Translations under genes and position numbers: made by a program
The notes under the pieces: model-generated
The model's input: only the letters and a program-made list of their open reading frames with translations
Databases searched by the model: none
What the model was told of the DNA's origin: nothing
DNA from: Kribbella sindirgiensis
Lineage (GTDB): Bacteria > Actinomycetota > Actinomycetes > Propionibacteriales > Kribbellaceae
Direction of reading: 5' to 3'
NCBI RefSeq assembly: GCF_004331435.1
Contig: NZ_SJKA01000020.1
Location: 1 to 64,000 of the forward strand
Length of the DNA stretch: 64,000 nucleotides
Shown: positions 50,185-58,508 of the stretch, one piece after another
How the letters are laid out: each line of letters begins with the position of its first letter
How positions within the stretch are numbered: the stretch's first letter is position 1

Positions 50185-51336
50185 TCAGCGTTGCGGGGGT
50201 TCGGCGGCCGGCGGCTCCTGGGAAGGAGCCGGGGCCGGCGGCGGGATCGACGGCGAGCTCGGCGCGGCCTGGCTGCGGCTGCTCACGGCCGCGGACTCGG
50301 CGGCGGCGATCGCCTCGCGGACCGCGTTGTCGGCCTCGGCCACCGCGGCCGGTGCGGCGCTGTCGATCTCCGGCACCTGGCCGTTGTCGAGCTGCGGAGC
50401 CTCCCAGTTGCCCTCGGCCTGCTGGGCGATCCCGGCCACCTGGCCGACCGCGCTGCCGAGACCCTTGAGCGCGTCGCCGATCTCGCTGGGCACGATCCAC
50501 AGCTTGTTCGCGTCGCCCTGGGCGATCGACGGCAGCATCTGCAGGTACTGGTACGCGAGCAGACCCTGGTCCGGCTTGCCGGCGTGGATCGCGTTGAAGA
50601 CCGTGGTGATGGCCTGCGCCTCACCCTGCGCCTTCAGGATCCGGGCCTGCCGCTCGGCCTCGGCGCGGAGGATGCGGGACTGCTTGTCACCCTCGGCGGT
50701 GAGGATCGCGGACTGCTTCTGGCCCTCGGCGGACAGGACGGCCGACTGCCGCATACCTTCCGCGGTGAGGATCGCGGCGCGCTTGTCCCGGTCGGCGCGC
50801 ATCTGCTTCTCCATCGAGTCCTGGATCGACGGCGGCGGGTCGATCGAGCGCAGCTCGACGCGGTTGACGCGGATCCCCCACTTGCCGGTCGCCTCGTCCA
50901 GCACGTACCGGAGCTTCTCGTTGATCTCCTCACGCGAGGTCAGCGTCTGCTCCAGGTCCATACCACCGATGATGTTTCGCAGCGTGGTCATGGTGAGCTG
51001 CTCGATGGCCTGGATGTAGTTGGAGATCTCGTACGTCGCCCGGACCGGGTCGTTGACCTGGAAGTAGATGACGGAGTCGATCGACACCATCAGGTTGTCC
51101 TCGGTGATGACACCCTGCGGCGGGAACGCGACCACCTGCTCGCGCATGTCGATGGTGTAGCGGACCTTGTCGACGAACGGGGTCAGCAGGTTCAGGCCCG
51201 GCTGCAGGCCGGTCTTGAACTTACCGAACCGTTCGACGATGCCGACGGTCTGCTGCTGCACCACCCGGACGGACTTGACCAAGGTCACGATCACCACCAG
51301 GGCGACCAGTGCCAGGACTATGAGGAACGCGGTCAC
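50185..51336 (-). CDS. SPFH/stomatin-like membrane protein
   Basis: This 383-residue protein has an N-terminal transmembrane helix (FLIVLALVALVVIVTLV) followed by an SPFH/band 7 domain (VVQQQTVGIVERFGKFKTGLQPGLNLLTPFVD, then EQTLTSREEINEKL). A charged coiled coil follows with repeated AEG-type heptads (residues about 200-265) and a Pro/Ala-rich tail. A GTG at 51336 is the start, preceded by GGAGG. It is next to an NfeD gene, the classical partner. Such pairs scaffold membrane microdomains and protease complexes. Confidence 0.92.
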   Translation of the reverse strand: MTAFLIVLALVALVVIVTLVKSVRVVQQQTVGIVERFGKFKTGLQPGLNLLTPFVDKVRYTIDMREQVVAFPPQGVITEDNLMVSIDSVIYFQVNDPVRATYEISNYIQAIEQLTMTTLRNIIGGMDLEQTLTSREEINEKLRYVLDEATGKWGIRVNRVELRSIDPPPSIQDSMEKQMRADRDKRAAILTAEGMRQSAVLSAEGQKQSAILTAEGDKQSRILRAEAERQARILKAQGEAQAITTVFNAIHAGKPDQGLLAYQYLQMLPSIAQGDANKLWIVPSEIGDALKGLGSAVGQVAGIAQQAEGNWEAPQLDNGQVPEIDSAAPAAVAEADNAVREAIAAAESAAVSSRSQAAPSSPSIPPPAPAPSQEPPAAEPPQR

Positions 51337-51417
51337 TCGACCCTCCACTCGAACCCTCGGACCGGCAGTCTGCCGCCCTACCTCCGACACTACTGCGAGT
51401 AGGGGACCACTCAACGG

Positions 51418-51936
51418 TCAGGACTGCGGCGGGTCCTGCGGTTTCGGCGGCTCGCTGGTGCCGAGCTGGTGGTGCAGCGGATCGCTGACCGGGTACACGA
51501 CCGCGGTCGCGCCGTCGATCGACATCACCTCGACGCGCGTCCCCGGGGCGATCGTCGACACCTCGTCGTACGGGCGGGCCGTCCACAGCTCGCCGCCGAG
51601 CCGGATCGAACCGCCGCCGTCGGGGTGGATCTCCTTGACCACGACGCCGGACTTGCCGATCACGTGGGCCGAGCCGGTCTTCAGCTCCTGGCCGTGATGG
51701 ATCTTCCGGACGATCATCGGCCGGATCGCGACGAGCATCGCGGCGGCGGTGATCAACCCGACGACGATCTGCAGCCACAGCAGCCCGGGAAGGAACGCCG
51801 CGACACCGGCGGCGGTGAGCGCACCGGCGGCCAGCATCAGCAACGTGAAGTCCAGCGAGGCCAGTTCGGCCAGGCCGAGGACGGCCGCGATCGTCAGCCA
51901 CGCCGCCCACAGATTGTCCCGCAGCCAGTCCATCAT
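51418..51936 (-). CDS. NfeD-family membrane protein
   Basis: The 172-residue protein has three or four N-terminal hydrophobic helices (LWAAWLTIAAVLGLAELASLDFTLLMLAAGALTAAGVAAFL and LQIVVGLITAAAMLVAI) and a C-terminal OB-fold (GSIRLGGELWTARPYDEVSTIAPGTRVEVMSIDGATAVVYPV). This matches the short NfeD type that works with SPFH proteins. It lies 81 bases upstream of the SPFH start on the same strand, so they are probably cotranscribed. Confidence 0.92.
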   Translation of the reverse strand: MMDWLRDNLWAAWLTIAAVLGLAELASLDFTLLMLAAGALTAAGVAAFLPGLLWLQIVVGLITAAAMLVAIRPMIVRKIHHGQELKTGSAHVIGKSGVVVKEIHPDGGGSIRLGGELWTARPYDEVSTIAPGTRVEVMSIDGATAVVYPVSDPLHHQLGTSEPPKPQDPPQS

Positions 51937-52016
51937 TTCCCAAGCCTATCTACCCCGGGGGCTTTCAAGCAGATGTTGGACGCGTCGACATCCTCCACCG
52001 CTCCCCCACCCAGCGC

Positions 52017-52154
52017 ATTTGCCTGGCTAACCCACCAATTCGGGGGTTCCTGACCCGCAACCAGAGTGCAGAACCCCCAAGTTGCTGGGTCTGCCAGGCA
52101 AATTGGTGGGTGAGCCAGGCAAATTGGTGGGTGAGCCAGGCAAATTTGGTGGGG
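52017..52154. repeat. Intergenic repeat cluster: imperfect palindrome and 21-bp tandem repeats
   Basis: A 33-base arm (52017-52049) matches the reverse complement of a second arm (52071-52103) at 28 of 33 positions. From 52093 a 21-base unit containing GCCAGGCAAATTGGTGGGTGA repeats: 52093-52113, 52114-52134, and a third, slightly altered copy to 52154, ending at the ABC gene stop. The tandem copies extend the right arm. TTGGTGGGTG also forms the core of the inverted repeat at 16774-16830. Confidence 0.8.
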
Positions 52155-52937
52155 TCAGAGGGCGCGGGCGGTGTAGCGGCCGTCCTCCTGCTTGAGGGTG
52201 AGGGCCAGGTCGAACGTCTCGCTGAGGGTCTCAGCGGTCAGTGCCTCGTCCATCGGACCGGCGGCGACGATCCGGCCCTGCTTGAGCAGCAGGGCGTGGG
52301 TGAAGCCGGGCGGGATCTCCTCGACGTGGTGGGTGACCAGCACCATCGCGGGTGCGCCGACCGCGGTCGCGATCGAGCTGAGCGAGCGGACCAGTTGCTC
52401 GCGTCCGGTCAGGTCGAGACCGGCCGCGGGCTCGTCCATCAGCATCAGTTCGGGATCGGTCATCAGCGCGCGGGCGATCTGGACGCGCTTGCGCTCCCCT
52501 TCGGACAGCGTGCCGAACGTCCGGTCGGCCAGGTGCGCGATCCCGAGCTCGGCCAGCAACGCGTTGGCACGTTCGTGATCCAGTTCGTCGTACTCCTCGA
52601 TCCAGCGGCCGAGAACGGCGTACGACGCCGACATCACGACGTCGGACACCCGCTCGCTCCTCGGCAGCCGGTCGGCGAGCGCGGCGCTGGTCAACCCGAT
52701 CCGCGGACGCAACTCGAAGACGTCGACCGCACCGAGCACTTCACCGAGCAGTCCGGCGACCCCGGCGGTCGGGTGCAGCTGGGCGGCGAGGATCTGCAGC
52801 AGCGTCGTCTTGCCGGCGCCGTTCGGCCCGATCACGACCCACCGGTCGGCCTCGTCGACCGCCCAGTCGATCCCGTCGAGCAGCCGCGACTCACCGCGGA
52901 CGATCGTCACCCCCGCCAGCTCCACCACTGCAGTCAT
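52155..52937 (-). CDS. ABC transporter ATP-binding protein
   Basis: This 260-residue ATPase has Walker A GPNGAGKTT (37-45), the signature LSEGERKR near residue 143, Walker B LMLMDEPAAGLD and the H-loop LVTHHVEEIP. It resembles the stand-alone ABC ATPases encoded before serB in actinobacteria. No permease gene is beside it. The ATG at 52937 follows an earlier in-frame ATG at 52943; either is possible. Possible roles are transport with an unlinked permease or a cytosolic function. Confidence 0.88.
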   Translation of the reverse strand: MTAVVELAGVTIVRGESRLLDGIDWAVDEADRWVVIGPNGAGKTTLLQILAAQLHPTAGVAGLLGEVLGAVDVFELRPRIGLTSAALADRLPRSERVSDVVMSASYAVLGRWIEEYDELDHERANALLAELGIAHLADRTFGTLSEGERKRVQIARALMTDPELMLMDEPAAGLDLTGREQLVRSLSSIATAVGAPAMVLVTHHVEEIPPGFTHALLLKQGRIVAAGPMDEALTAETLSETFDLALTLKQEDGRYTARAL

Positions 52938-52998
52938 GGTCAAAACCTAAGGGGTCGCGGTTGCCGACCTGTTGCCGGGTGGTGCGAGACTTGCGGGC

Positions 52999-53733
52999 GT
53001 GCTGACGACCTCTGCCTCGGTTCGGTTCACGGTGTGGACCAACGCGATGCTGACCGGTGCCTGCGACCCCGACACCGCCGCGCAGAAGATCCTCGGTGAC
53101 GACGTCGGTCATCACGTCGCCGGCCTCGCCGGGCATCCCGAGCCGGCCACCCTGCCGGTCGCACTGAATCTGCTGCGCGCCGCGGGCACGACACAGGCGC
53201 ACCTCGCCTTGCCGGTGCCGGGCGACCCGATCGGCCTGGCCGGACCGCCGCCGTTCAACGAGGCCGCACTGGAGACCGGCGAAGCCGTCGTCCTCACGGG
53301 GCCGGAGCTCGGCCTCGTTCCGGCGTACGTCGGTCCCGCGGTGCAGTGGACCGTGCTACCGGCTGCTTCGCCGCTGCCTGCCGACCTCGGTGAGGCGGAC
53401 CGCGGGTTGCGGTTGGCGCTGATCGACGCGGCCGAGTCGTTGGCCGCTCTGGACGTGGCGCGATGGAAGCCGGAGGTCGCGGACGCGCTGATCGACATCC
53501 GGCGGATCGGCCAGGGACGCGGTGACGATCTGGCGCCGGGGTACGAGCCACGCGCTGTGAAGGCCGCGGCAACTGCCCGGCGCTGTTTGGCGATCGCGGA
53601 TGCGGCACTCGAGGACGATGGTGCGGCGGTGACCGGGGCGGAGGCTGATGCCCGGCGGCGCGCGCTGCTCGGCCTCGCGGCGGCCGCCCGCCGAGCTCTG
53701 GTCGCCGCCTGCGCACCGCCGCTCCTCGCCTGA
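52999..53733 (+). CDS. Conserved hypothetical protein
   Basis: The 244-residue soluble protein begins LTTSASVRFTVWTNAML and contains ATLPVALNLLRAAGTTQAHLALPVPGDPIGLAGP near residue 50-85, with a C-terminal helix rich in arginine and alanine. I recognise no named domain; similar proteins are common next to serB in actinobacteria. The GTG at 52999 is the best start. It shares a strand with serB 74 bases downstream. Confidence 0.7.
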   Translation: MLTTSASVRFTVWTNAMLTGACDPDTAAQKILGDDVGHHVAGLAGHPEPATLPVALNLLRAAGTTQAHLALPVPGDPIGLAGPPPFNEAALETGEAVVLTGPELGLVPAYVGPAVQWTVLPAASPLPADLGEADRGLRLALIDAAESLAALDVARWKPEVADALIDIRRIGQGRGDDLAPGYEPRAVKAAATARRCLAIADAALEDDGAAVTGAEADARRRALLGLAAAARRALVAACAPPLLA

Positions 53734-53807
53734 TGCGCGCCTCGTTCATGCCTGAGATCTGGACCGGACACCGGACCGTCATCTCATTTAGGTAGCGTTT
53801 GGGTTCG

Positions 53808-55025
53808 ATGACTGAGCTCAGTGAGGTTGAGACCGCGTCGGCCGACCGGCCCACGTTGCTGGTGACGTTGACGGGCAGCGACCGGCCAGGGCTGACGTCC
53901 GCCGTGCTGTCGACGCTCGCGACCCGCGGGCTCGACGTGATCGACGCCGAGCAGGTCGTGCTCCGGGGCCGGCTGGTGCTCGGCGTACTGCTGTCCGCGC
54001 CGCGGGACCACAAGAGCCTGAAGGAAGAGCTGAAGGCGCTCGCCTCCGTCCTCGACGTCGACATCTCGGTGAAGAAAGGTGTCGGCGACAACGAGCCGCG
54101 GCGCAAGGGCCGCAGCCAGGTGACCGTGATCGGCCACCCGCTGTCCGCGGCCGGACTCGCCGCGGTCGCCGGCCGGATCGCCGACACCGGCGCCAACATC
54201 GACCGGATCAGCCGGATGGCGCGGTACCCGGTGACCGCGATGGAGTTCGCCGTCTCCGGCGCCGATCCCGAGGCGCTGCGGACCGTCCTCGCGCAGGAAG
54301 GCGTCCGGCAGGGTCTCGACATCGCCGTCCAGGACGGCGGGCTGTACCGGCGCGCGAAGCGGCTGATCGTGATGGACGTCGACTCGACGCTCATCCAGGG
54401 CGAGGTGATCGAGATGCTCGCCCACCACGCCGGCCGGCTGGCCGAGGTCGCCGCCGTCACCGAACAGGCGATGCGCGGCGAACTGGACTTCGCCGACTCG
54501 CTGCGGAACCGGGTCGAGGCCCTCGAAGGACTGCCCGCGTCGGCCCTCGACGAGGTGTACGCCGCGATCGAGCTGGCGCCCGGTGCGCGCACGCTGGTCC
54601 GCACGCTCAAGCGGCTCGGGTACCAGTTCGCGATCGTCAGCGGCGGGTTCAGCCAGATCACCGACAAGCTGGCCGCCGAGCTCGGTATCGACTACGCGAA
54701 GGCCAACGAGCTGGAGATCGTCGACGGCGTCCTCACCGGCCGCGTCGTCGGCGAGATCGTCGACCGCCCCGGCAAGGCGACCGCGCTCCGCCAGTTCGCC
54801 CAGCGGTCCGGTACGCCGTTGTCCCAGACGGTCGCGATCGGCGACGGCGCGAACGACCTCGACATGCTGGCCGCCGCCGGCCTCGGTGTCGCGTTCAACG
54901 CCAAGCCGGTGGTCCGCGCGGCCGCCGACACCCACCTGAGCGTTCCGTACCTGGACACGATCCTCTACCTGCTCGGCATCACCCGCGAGGAAGTCGAAGC
55001 CGCCGACGCGGAAACCCCTGCCTGA
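53808..55025 (+). CDS. serB: Phosphoserine phosphatase with ACT domain
   Basis: This 405-residue protein has two ACT-like repeats (residues about 15-175; LTGSDRPGLTSAVLSTLATRG and TVIGHPLSAAGLAAVAGRI) and a HAD phosphatase domain. Motif I is VMDVDSTLI with nucleophile D190 and D192, motif II is IVSGGF, motif III includes KATALR, and motif IV is AIGDGANDLDML. It catalyses the last step of serine synthesis. The ATG at 53808 is preferred; an upstream ATG would add three residues. Confidence 0.95.
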   Translation: MTELSEVETASADRPTLLVTLTGSDRPGLTSAVLSTLATRGLDVIDAEQVVLRGRLVLGVLLSAPRDHKSLKEELKALASVLDVDISVKKGVGDNEPRRKGRSQVTVIGHPLSAAGLAAVAGRIADTGANIDRISRMARYPVTAMEFAVSGADPEALRTVLAQEGVRQGLDIAVQDGGLYRRAKRLIVMDVDSTLIQGEVIEMLAHHAGRLAEVAAVTEQAMRGELDFADSLRNRVEALEGLPASALDEVYAAIELAPGARTLVRTLKRLGYQFAIVSGGFSQITDKLAAELGIDYAKANELEIVDGVLTGRVVGEIVDRPGKATALRQFAQRSGTPLSQTVAIGDGANDLDMLAAAGLGVAFNAKPVVRAAADTHLSVPYLDTILYLLGITREEVEAADAETPA

Positions 55026-55053
55026 TACAGCCTGATACGGCACGATCGGGGCC

Positions 55054-55932
55054 ATGAACTTCTCGACCCGCCCCGCCACCCTCGACGATGCACCCGCGAT
55101 CCGTCAGCTGATCGCCGCGGCCGAACAGCTCTGGCACGGAGAGACCGAGCGCGCCCCGGACCAGGTGGCCGCCGACCTCCAACGGCCCCTCATCACGCTG
55201 GACCTCGACACCCGGGTGGTCGCAGCGAACGGCGAGATCGTCGCGTGGGCCTGGGTTCACGGTGGGCGGCGCGCGCAGGTCGACGTGCATCCGTCGTCCG
55301 TCGGTCGCGGCCTCGGGACCCAGCTGCTCGACTGGGCGGAGGCCCGGGCCCGCGAGCACGGCAGCGACTGGCTCGCGCAGACGGTCGACGATGCGGACGA
55401 GGCCGGTACGGCGTTGCTCCGGTCCCGCGGGTACGACGTACTCGCGACGAACTGGTTGCTCGAGCGGCCCGTCTCGGGCGCTGTGCCCACGTTGCCCGAC
55501 GGCGTCACGCTGCGGCCGTTCGCGTCCGGTGACGAGCTGGCCGTGCACCAGGTTCTGCAGGACGCGTTCGACGAGTGGCAGCCGCGGCGGCACGAGTACG
55601 ACGAGTGGGCCGGGATGACCATCGAGCGCTCGAGCTTCGACCCCGAGCTGTCACCGGTAGCGGTCGCCGGCGACGAGATCGTCGGCGCCGCGATCAGCCT
55701 CGATCTCCCGGACTCGCCCGACGGGTACGTCGACCAGGTCGCCGTACGGCGGGACTTCCGCGGCCGCGGCCTGGCCCGAGCACTCCTGACCAACGCGGCC
55801 CTGGGAGCAGGCCGCCGCGGTAAGCAGACGCTGACGCTCTGGACGCACTCCGGCACCGGCGCGCTGGCGATGTACCAGCGGCTGGGGATGTCGGTACGCC
55901 GCAGCACGACCGTCTACCGCACCGCGCTCTGA
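55054..55932 (+). CDS. Tandem-GNAT acetyltransferase
   Basis: The 292-residue protein has two GNAT domains. The N-terminal one contains VDVHPSSVGRGLGTQLLDWA, and the C-terminal one VDQVAVRRDFRGRGLARALLTNAALG. The arrangement resembles mycothiol synthase and related antibiotic-modifying enzymes, but distinctive MshD residues were not found. Acceptor unknown. It lies 28 bases after serB, possibly in one transcript. Confidence 0.85.
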   Translation: MNFSTRPATLDDAPAIRQLIAAAEQLWHGETERAPDQVAADLQRPLITLDLDTRVVAANGEIVAWAWVHGGRRAQVDVHPSSVGRGLGTQLLDWAEARAREHGSDWLAQTVDDADEAGTALLRSRGYDVLATNWLLERPVSGAVPTLPDGVTLRPFASGDELAVHQVLQDAFDEWQPRRHEYDEWAGMTIERSSFDPELSPVAVAGDEIVGAAISLDLPDSPDGYVDQVAVRRDFRGRGLARALLTNAALGAGRRGKQTLTLWTHSGTGALAMYQRLGMSVRRSTTVYRTAL

Positions 55933-55953
55933 CCACCAGCACGTCGCGAACTG

Positions 55954-55981
55954 TTGACACACCGCCGTGAGAGCGCTCCCA
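55954..55981 (+). promoter_or_regulatory. GH16 promoter with CebR-like LacI-family operator
   Basis: TTGACA (55954-55959) is a perfect -35, and TGAGAGCGCTCCCA (55968-55981) differs by one base from the CebR box TGGGAGCGCTCCCA. This operator, used by the cellobiose/beta-glucan repressor in Streptomyces, overlaps the expected -10 region. It lies 31 bases before the glucanase ATG. Control by beta-glucan-derived oligosaccharides is inferred from the site. Confidence 0.7.
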
Positions 55982-56011
55982 TGGACTCATCCACCGCCCC
56001 TGGAGGTCGAC

Positions 56012-57391
56012 ATGCGTATCCGCCCCATCGCACTCGCCCTGGCCCTCCCGCTGCTCGCCCCGCTGATCGCCGTCGTGGCGATCGGCGGGTCGGCGGAGGC
56101 CAACGTCCCACCGCCGCCCGCCGGCTGGACCACCGTCTGGAGCGACGACTTCGACGGTGCCGGCGGCACGCTGCCGTCCGCTGCCAACTGGATCATCGAC
56201 ACCGGCCACGGCTACCCGGGCGGTCCCGGGAACTGGGGTACCGGCGAGATCCAGAACTACACGAACAGCCCGAACAACCTGTCCCTCGACGGCACCGGAA
56301 ACCTGCGCATCACGCCGCGCCGCGACGGCGCCGGCAACTGGACCTCCGCCCGGGTCGAGACGCAACGGAGCGACTTCAAACCTCCTGCCGGCGGGGTGCT
56401 GGCGATCGAGAGCCGCATCCAGATGCCGAACGTCACCGGTGACGCCGCGCTCGGGTACTGGCCGGCGTTCTGGGCGCTCGGTGCGCCGTACCGCGGGAAC
56501 TACTGGAACTGGCCGGGCATCGGCGAGTTCGACATCATGGAGAACGTCAACGGGATCAACTCCGTCTGGGGCGTGCTGCACTGCGGAGTGAACCCCGGCG
56601 GCCCGTGCAACGAGACCAGTGGGATCGCCAACAGTCAGGCCTGCCCGGGCACGACCTGCCAGGCCGGGTTCCACACGTACCGCTTCGAATGGGACACGAG
56701 CATCTCGCCGAACCAGTTGCGCTGGTACGTCGACGGACAGCAGTTCCACTCGATCAGTCAGGGCCAGCTGCCCGCGGACACGTGGACGAACATGACCTCG
56801 CACGCCGGGTACTTCGTGCTGCTGAACGTCGCGATCGGCGGAGCGTTCCCGGACGCGCTGAACGGCCCGACCCCGCGGGCCTCGACGGTGCCCGACAAGC
56901 CGATGATCGTGGACTACGTGGCCGTGTCGTCGAAGGGCGGGGGCACCACCCCGCCGACCACACCTCCGCCGGGTGGCGGCGGTAGCGCGTACAGCACGCT
57001 TCAGGCCGAAGCGTTCCAGCAGCAGGGCGGGACGGGTGTCGAGACGACCTCCGACACCGGTGGCGGCCAGAACCTGATGCAGGTCGGCAACGGCGACTGG
57101 GCCCTCTACCGCAGCATCGACTTCGGCAGCACGCCGGCAACCCAGTTCGTCGCCCGGGTAGCGTCCGGCGCCGCAGGCGGAGTCAGCGGCCTGGTCGAAG
57201 TACGTCTGGACAGCCGCACCAACGCCCCGATCGGCAGCTTCGCCATCGCCAACACCGGCGGCTGGCAGTCCTGGCGATCGGTCCCCGCCAACATCACCGC
57301 AGTCACCGGCGTCCACGACGTCTACCTGACCTTCACCAGCGGCCAGCCCGCCGACTTCGTCAACGTCAACTGGTTCACGTTCGGCCACTGA
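56012..57391 (+). CDS. Secreted GH16 beta-glucanase with CBM6-like module
   Basis: This 459-residue protein has a Sec signal peptide (MRIRPIALALALPLLAPLIAV, cleavage near 30) and a GH16 catalytic domain. The EFDIMEN motif gives E172 as the nucleophile, D174 and E177 as the acid/base. A TTPPTTPPPGGGG linker near 315-325 joins a C-terminal CBM6-type domain. It is a probable endo-beta-1,3(4)-glucanase that attacks laminarin or fungal cell wall. GGAGG lies upstream of the ATG at 56012, and a CebR-like site lies in the promoter. Confidence 0.93.
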   Translation: MRIRPIALALALPLLAPLIAVVAIGGSAEANVPPPPAGWTTVWSDDFDGAGGTLPSAANWIIDTGHGYPGGPGNWGTGEIQNYTNSPNNLSLDGTGNLRITPRRDGAGNWTSARVETQRSDFKPPAGGVLAIESRIQMPNVTGDAALGYWPAFWALGAPYRGNYWNWPGIGEFDIMENVNGINSVWGVLHCGVNPGGPCNETSGIANSQACPGTTCQAGFHTYRFEWDTSISPNQLRWYVDGQQFHSISQGQLPADTWTNMTSHAGYFVLLNVAIGGAFPDALNGPTPRASTVPDKPMIVDYVAVSSKGGGTTPPTTPPPGGGGSAYSTLQAEAFQQQGGTGVETTSDTGGGQNLMQVGNGDWALYRSIDFGSTPATQFVARVASGAAGGVSGLVEVRLDSRTNAPIGSFAIANTGGWQSWRSVPANITAVTGVHDVYLTFTSGQPADFVNVNWFTFGH

Positions 57392-57416
57392 GGGTGCCAG
57401 CACCTATCCTTCGCGT

Positions 57417-58508
57417 ATGTCTGATGTGCAGGGTGGGCCGGGGGCCCTGTTTGCGATCGGTGGCGCCGAGGACAAGCTGAAGAAGCGGACGGTGCTGCAG
57501 GAGTTCGTCGACGCGGCCGGCGGGTCCAAGGCGCGGATCGTGGTGGTTCCCACCGCGTCCGCGCTCGGGCCCGACGTCGTCGACGTGTACCGGGCGCTGT
57601 TCGCGGCGCTCGGCGCCGAGAGCGTCGTCGGCGTGCGTCCGGAGAACCGGGAGGACGCGGACGACCCGGCGTTCATCTCGCCGCTCAACGACGCCACCGG
57701 GGTGTTCATGACCGGGGGCAACCAACTGAAGCTCGCGGGCGTCGTGACCGGTACGGCGTTCGGCCGCGCGGTCACCGCCGCTCACGCGCGGGGCGCGGCC
57801 GTCGGCGGTACGTCGGCCGGCGCGAGCATCCTCGCCGAACACATGATCGCGTTCGGCCGCTCCGGCGCCACCCCGCGGCAGCGGATGAGCCAGCTGTCCG
57901 GCGGACTCGGCCTGGTGCAGGGCGCGATCGTCGACCAGCACTTCGCGCAGCGCAACCGGTACGGCCGGCTGCTGTCGCTCGTCGCCCAGTCCCCCGGCCT
58001 GCTCGGGATCGGCGTCGACGAGGACACCGCGGCGGTCGTTCGCGGCACCCACCTGGAGGTCGTCGGCCGGGGCGCGGTGACGATCTTCGACGGCACCCGG
58101 ATCACGTCGAACGCCCACAACGCCAAGCGGTCCGAGCCGATTCTCGCGTCCGGCGTCGTCCTGCATGTGCTGCCGGCCACGGCGACGTTCGATCTGCAGG
58201 ACCGGGTGCTGCTGTCGTACGGCCCGCAGCCGCCGGCCGAGGAGATCGCCGAGATGGCCGCCGCCGAGGCCGATCTGCGCAAGCTCGCCAAGGAGATCGC
58301 GGCCGAGGGCGTGTCGCCGAGGTACTACGAGGAGCGGAAGCGGCGCGCGGGCCGCCGTACGGCGAAGTCGGCCACGGCGGCCAGGTCCGCGATCGGGGCC
58401 GGGGAGTCCAGACCGGGGGCGACCGAGCCCCTGAGCAGATCAACACAGGCGGCCGGCGCCGACCCCGTCTCCCCCGACCCGACGCGAGCAGACAACGGAA
58501 ACCCATGA
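57417..58508 (+). CDS. cphB: Cyanophycinase
   Basis: This 363-residue serine hydrolase of the peptidase S51 family cuts cyanophycin (multi-L-arginyl-poly-L-aspartate) to beta-Asp-Arg dipeptides. The nucleophile is S133 in GGTSAGAS, with VFMTGGNQLKL before it and DQHFAQRNRYGRL after it. It is cytosolic, with no signal peptide, so it acts on intracellular storage material. A C-terminal Lys/Arg- and Ala-rich extension of about 60 residues goes beyond the core. Its stop overlaps the cphA start (ATGA). Confidence 0.93.
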   Translation: MSDVQGGPGALFAIGGAEDKLKKRTVLQEFVDAAGGSKARIVVVPTASALGPDVVDVYRALFAALGAESVVGVRPENREDADDPAFISPLNDATGVFMTGGNQLKLAGVVTGTAFGRAVTAAHARGAAVGGTSAGASILAEHMIAFGRSGATPRQRMSQLSGGLGLVQGAIVDQHFAQRNRYGRLLSLVAQSPGLLGIGVDEDTAAVVRGTHLEVVGRGAVTIFDGTRITSNAHNAKRSEPILASGVVLHVLPATATFDLQDRVLLSYGPQPPAEEIAEMAAAEADLRKLAKEIAAEGVSPRYYEERKRRAGRRTAKSATAARSAIGAGESRPGATEPLSRSTQAAGADPVSPDPTRADNGNP

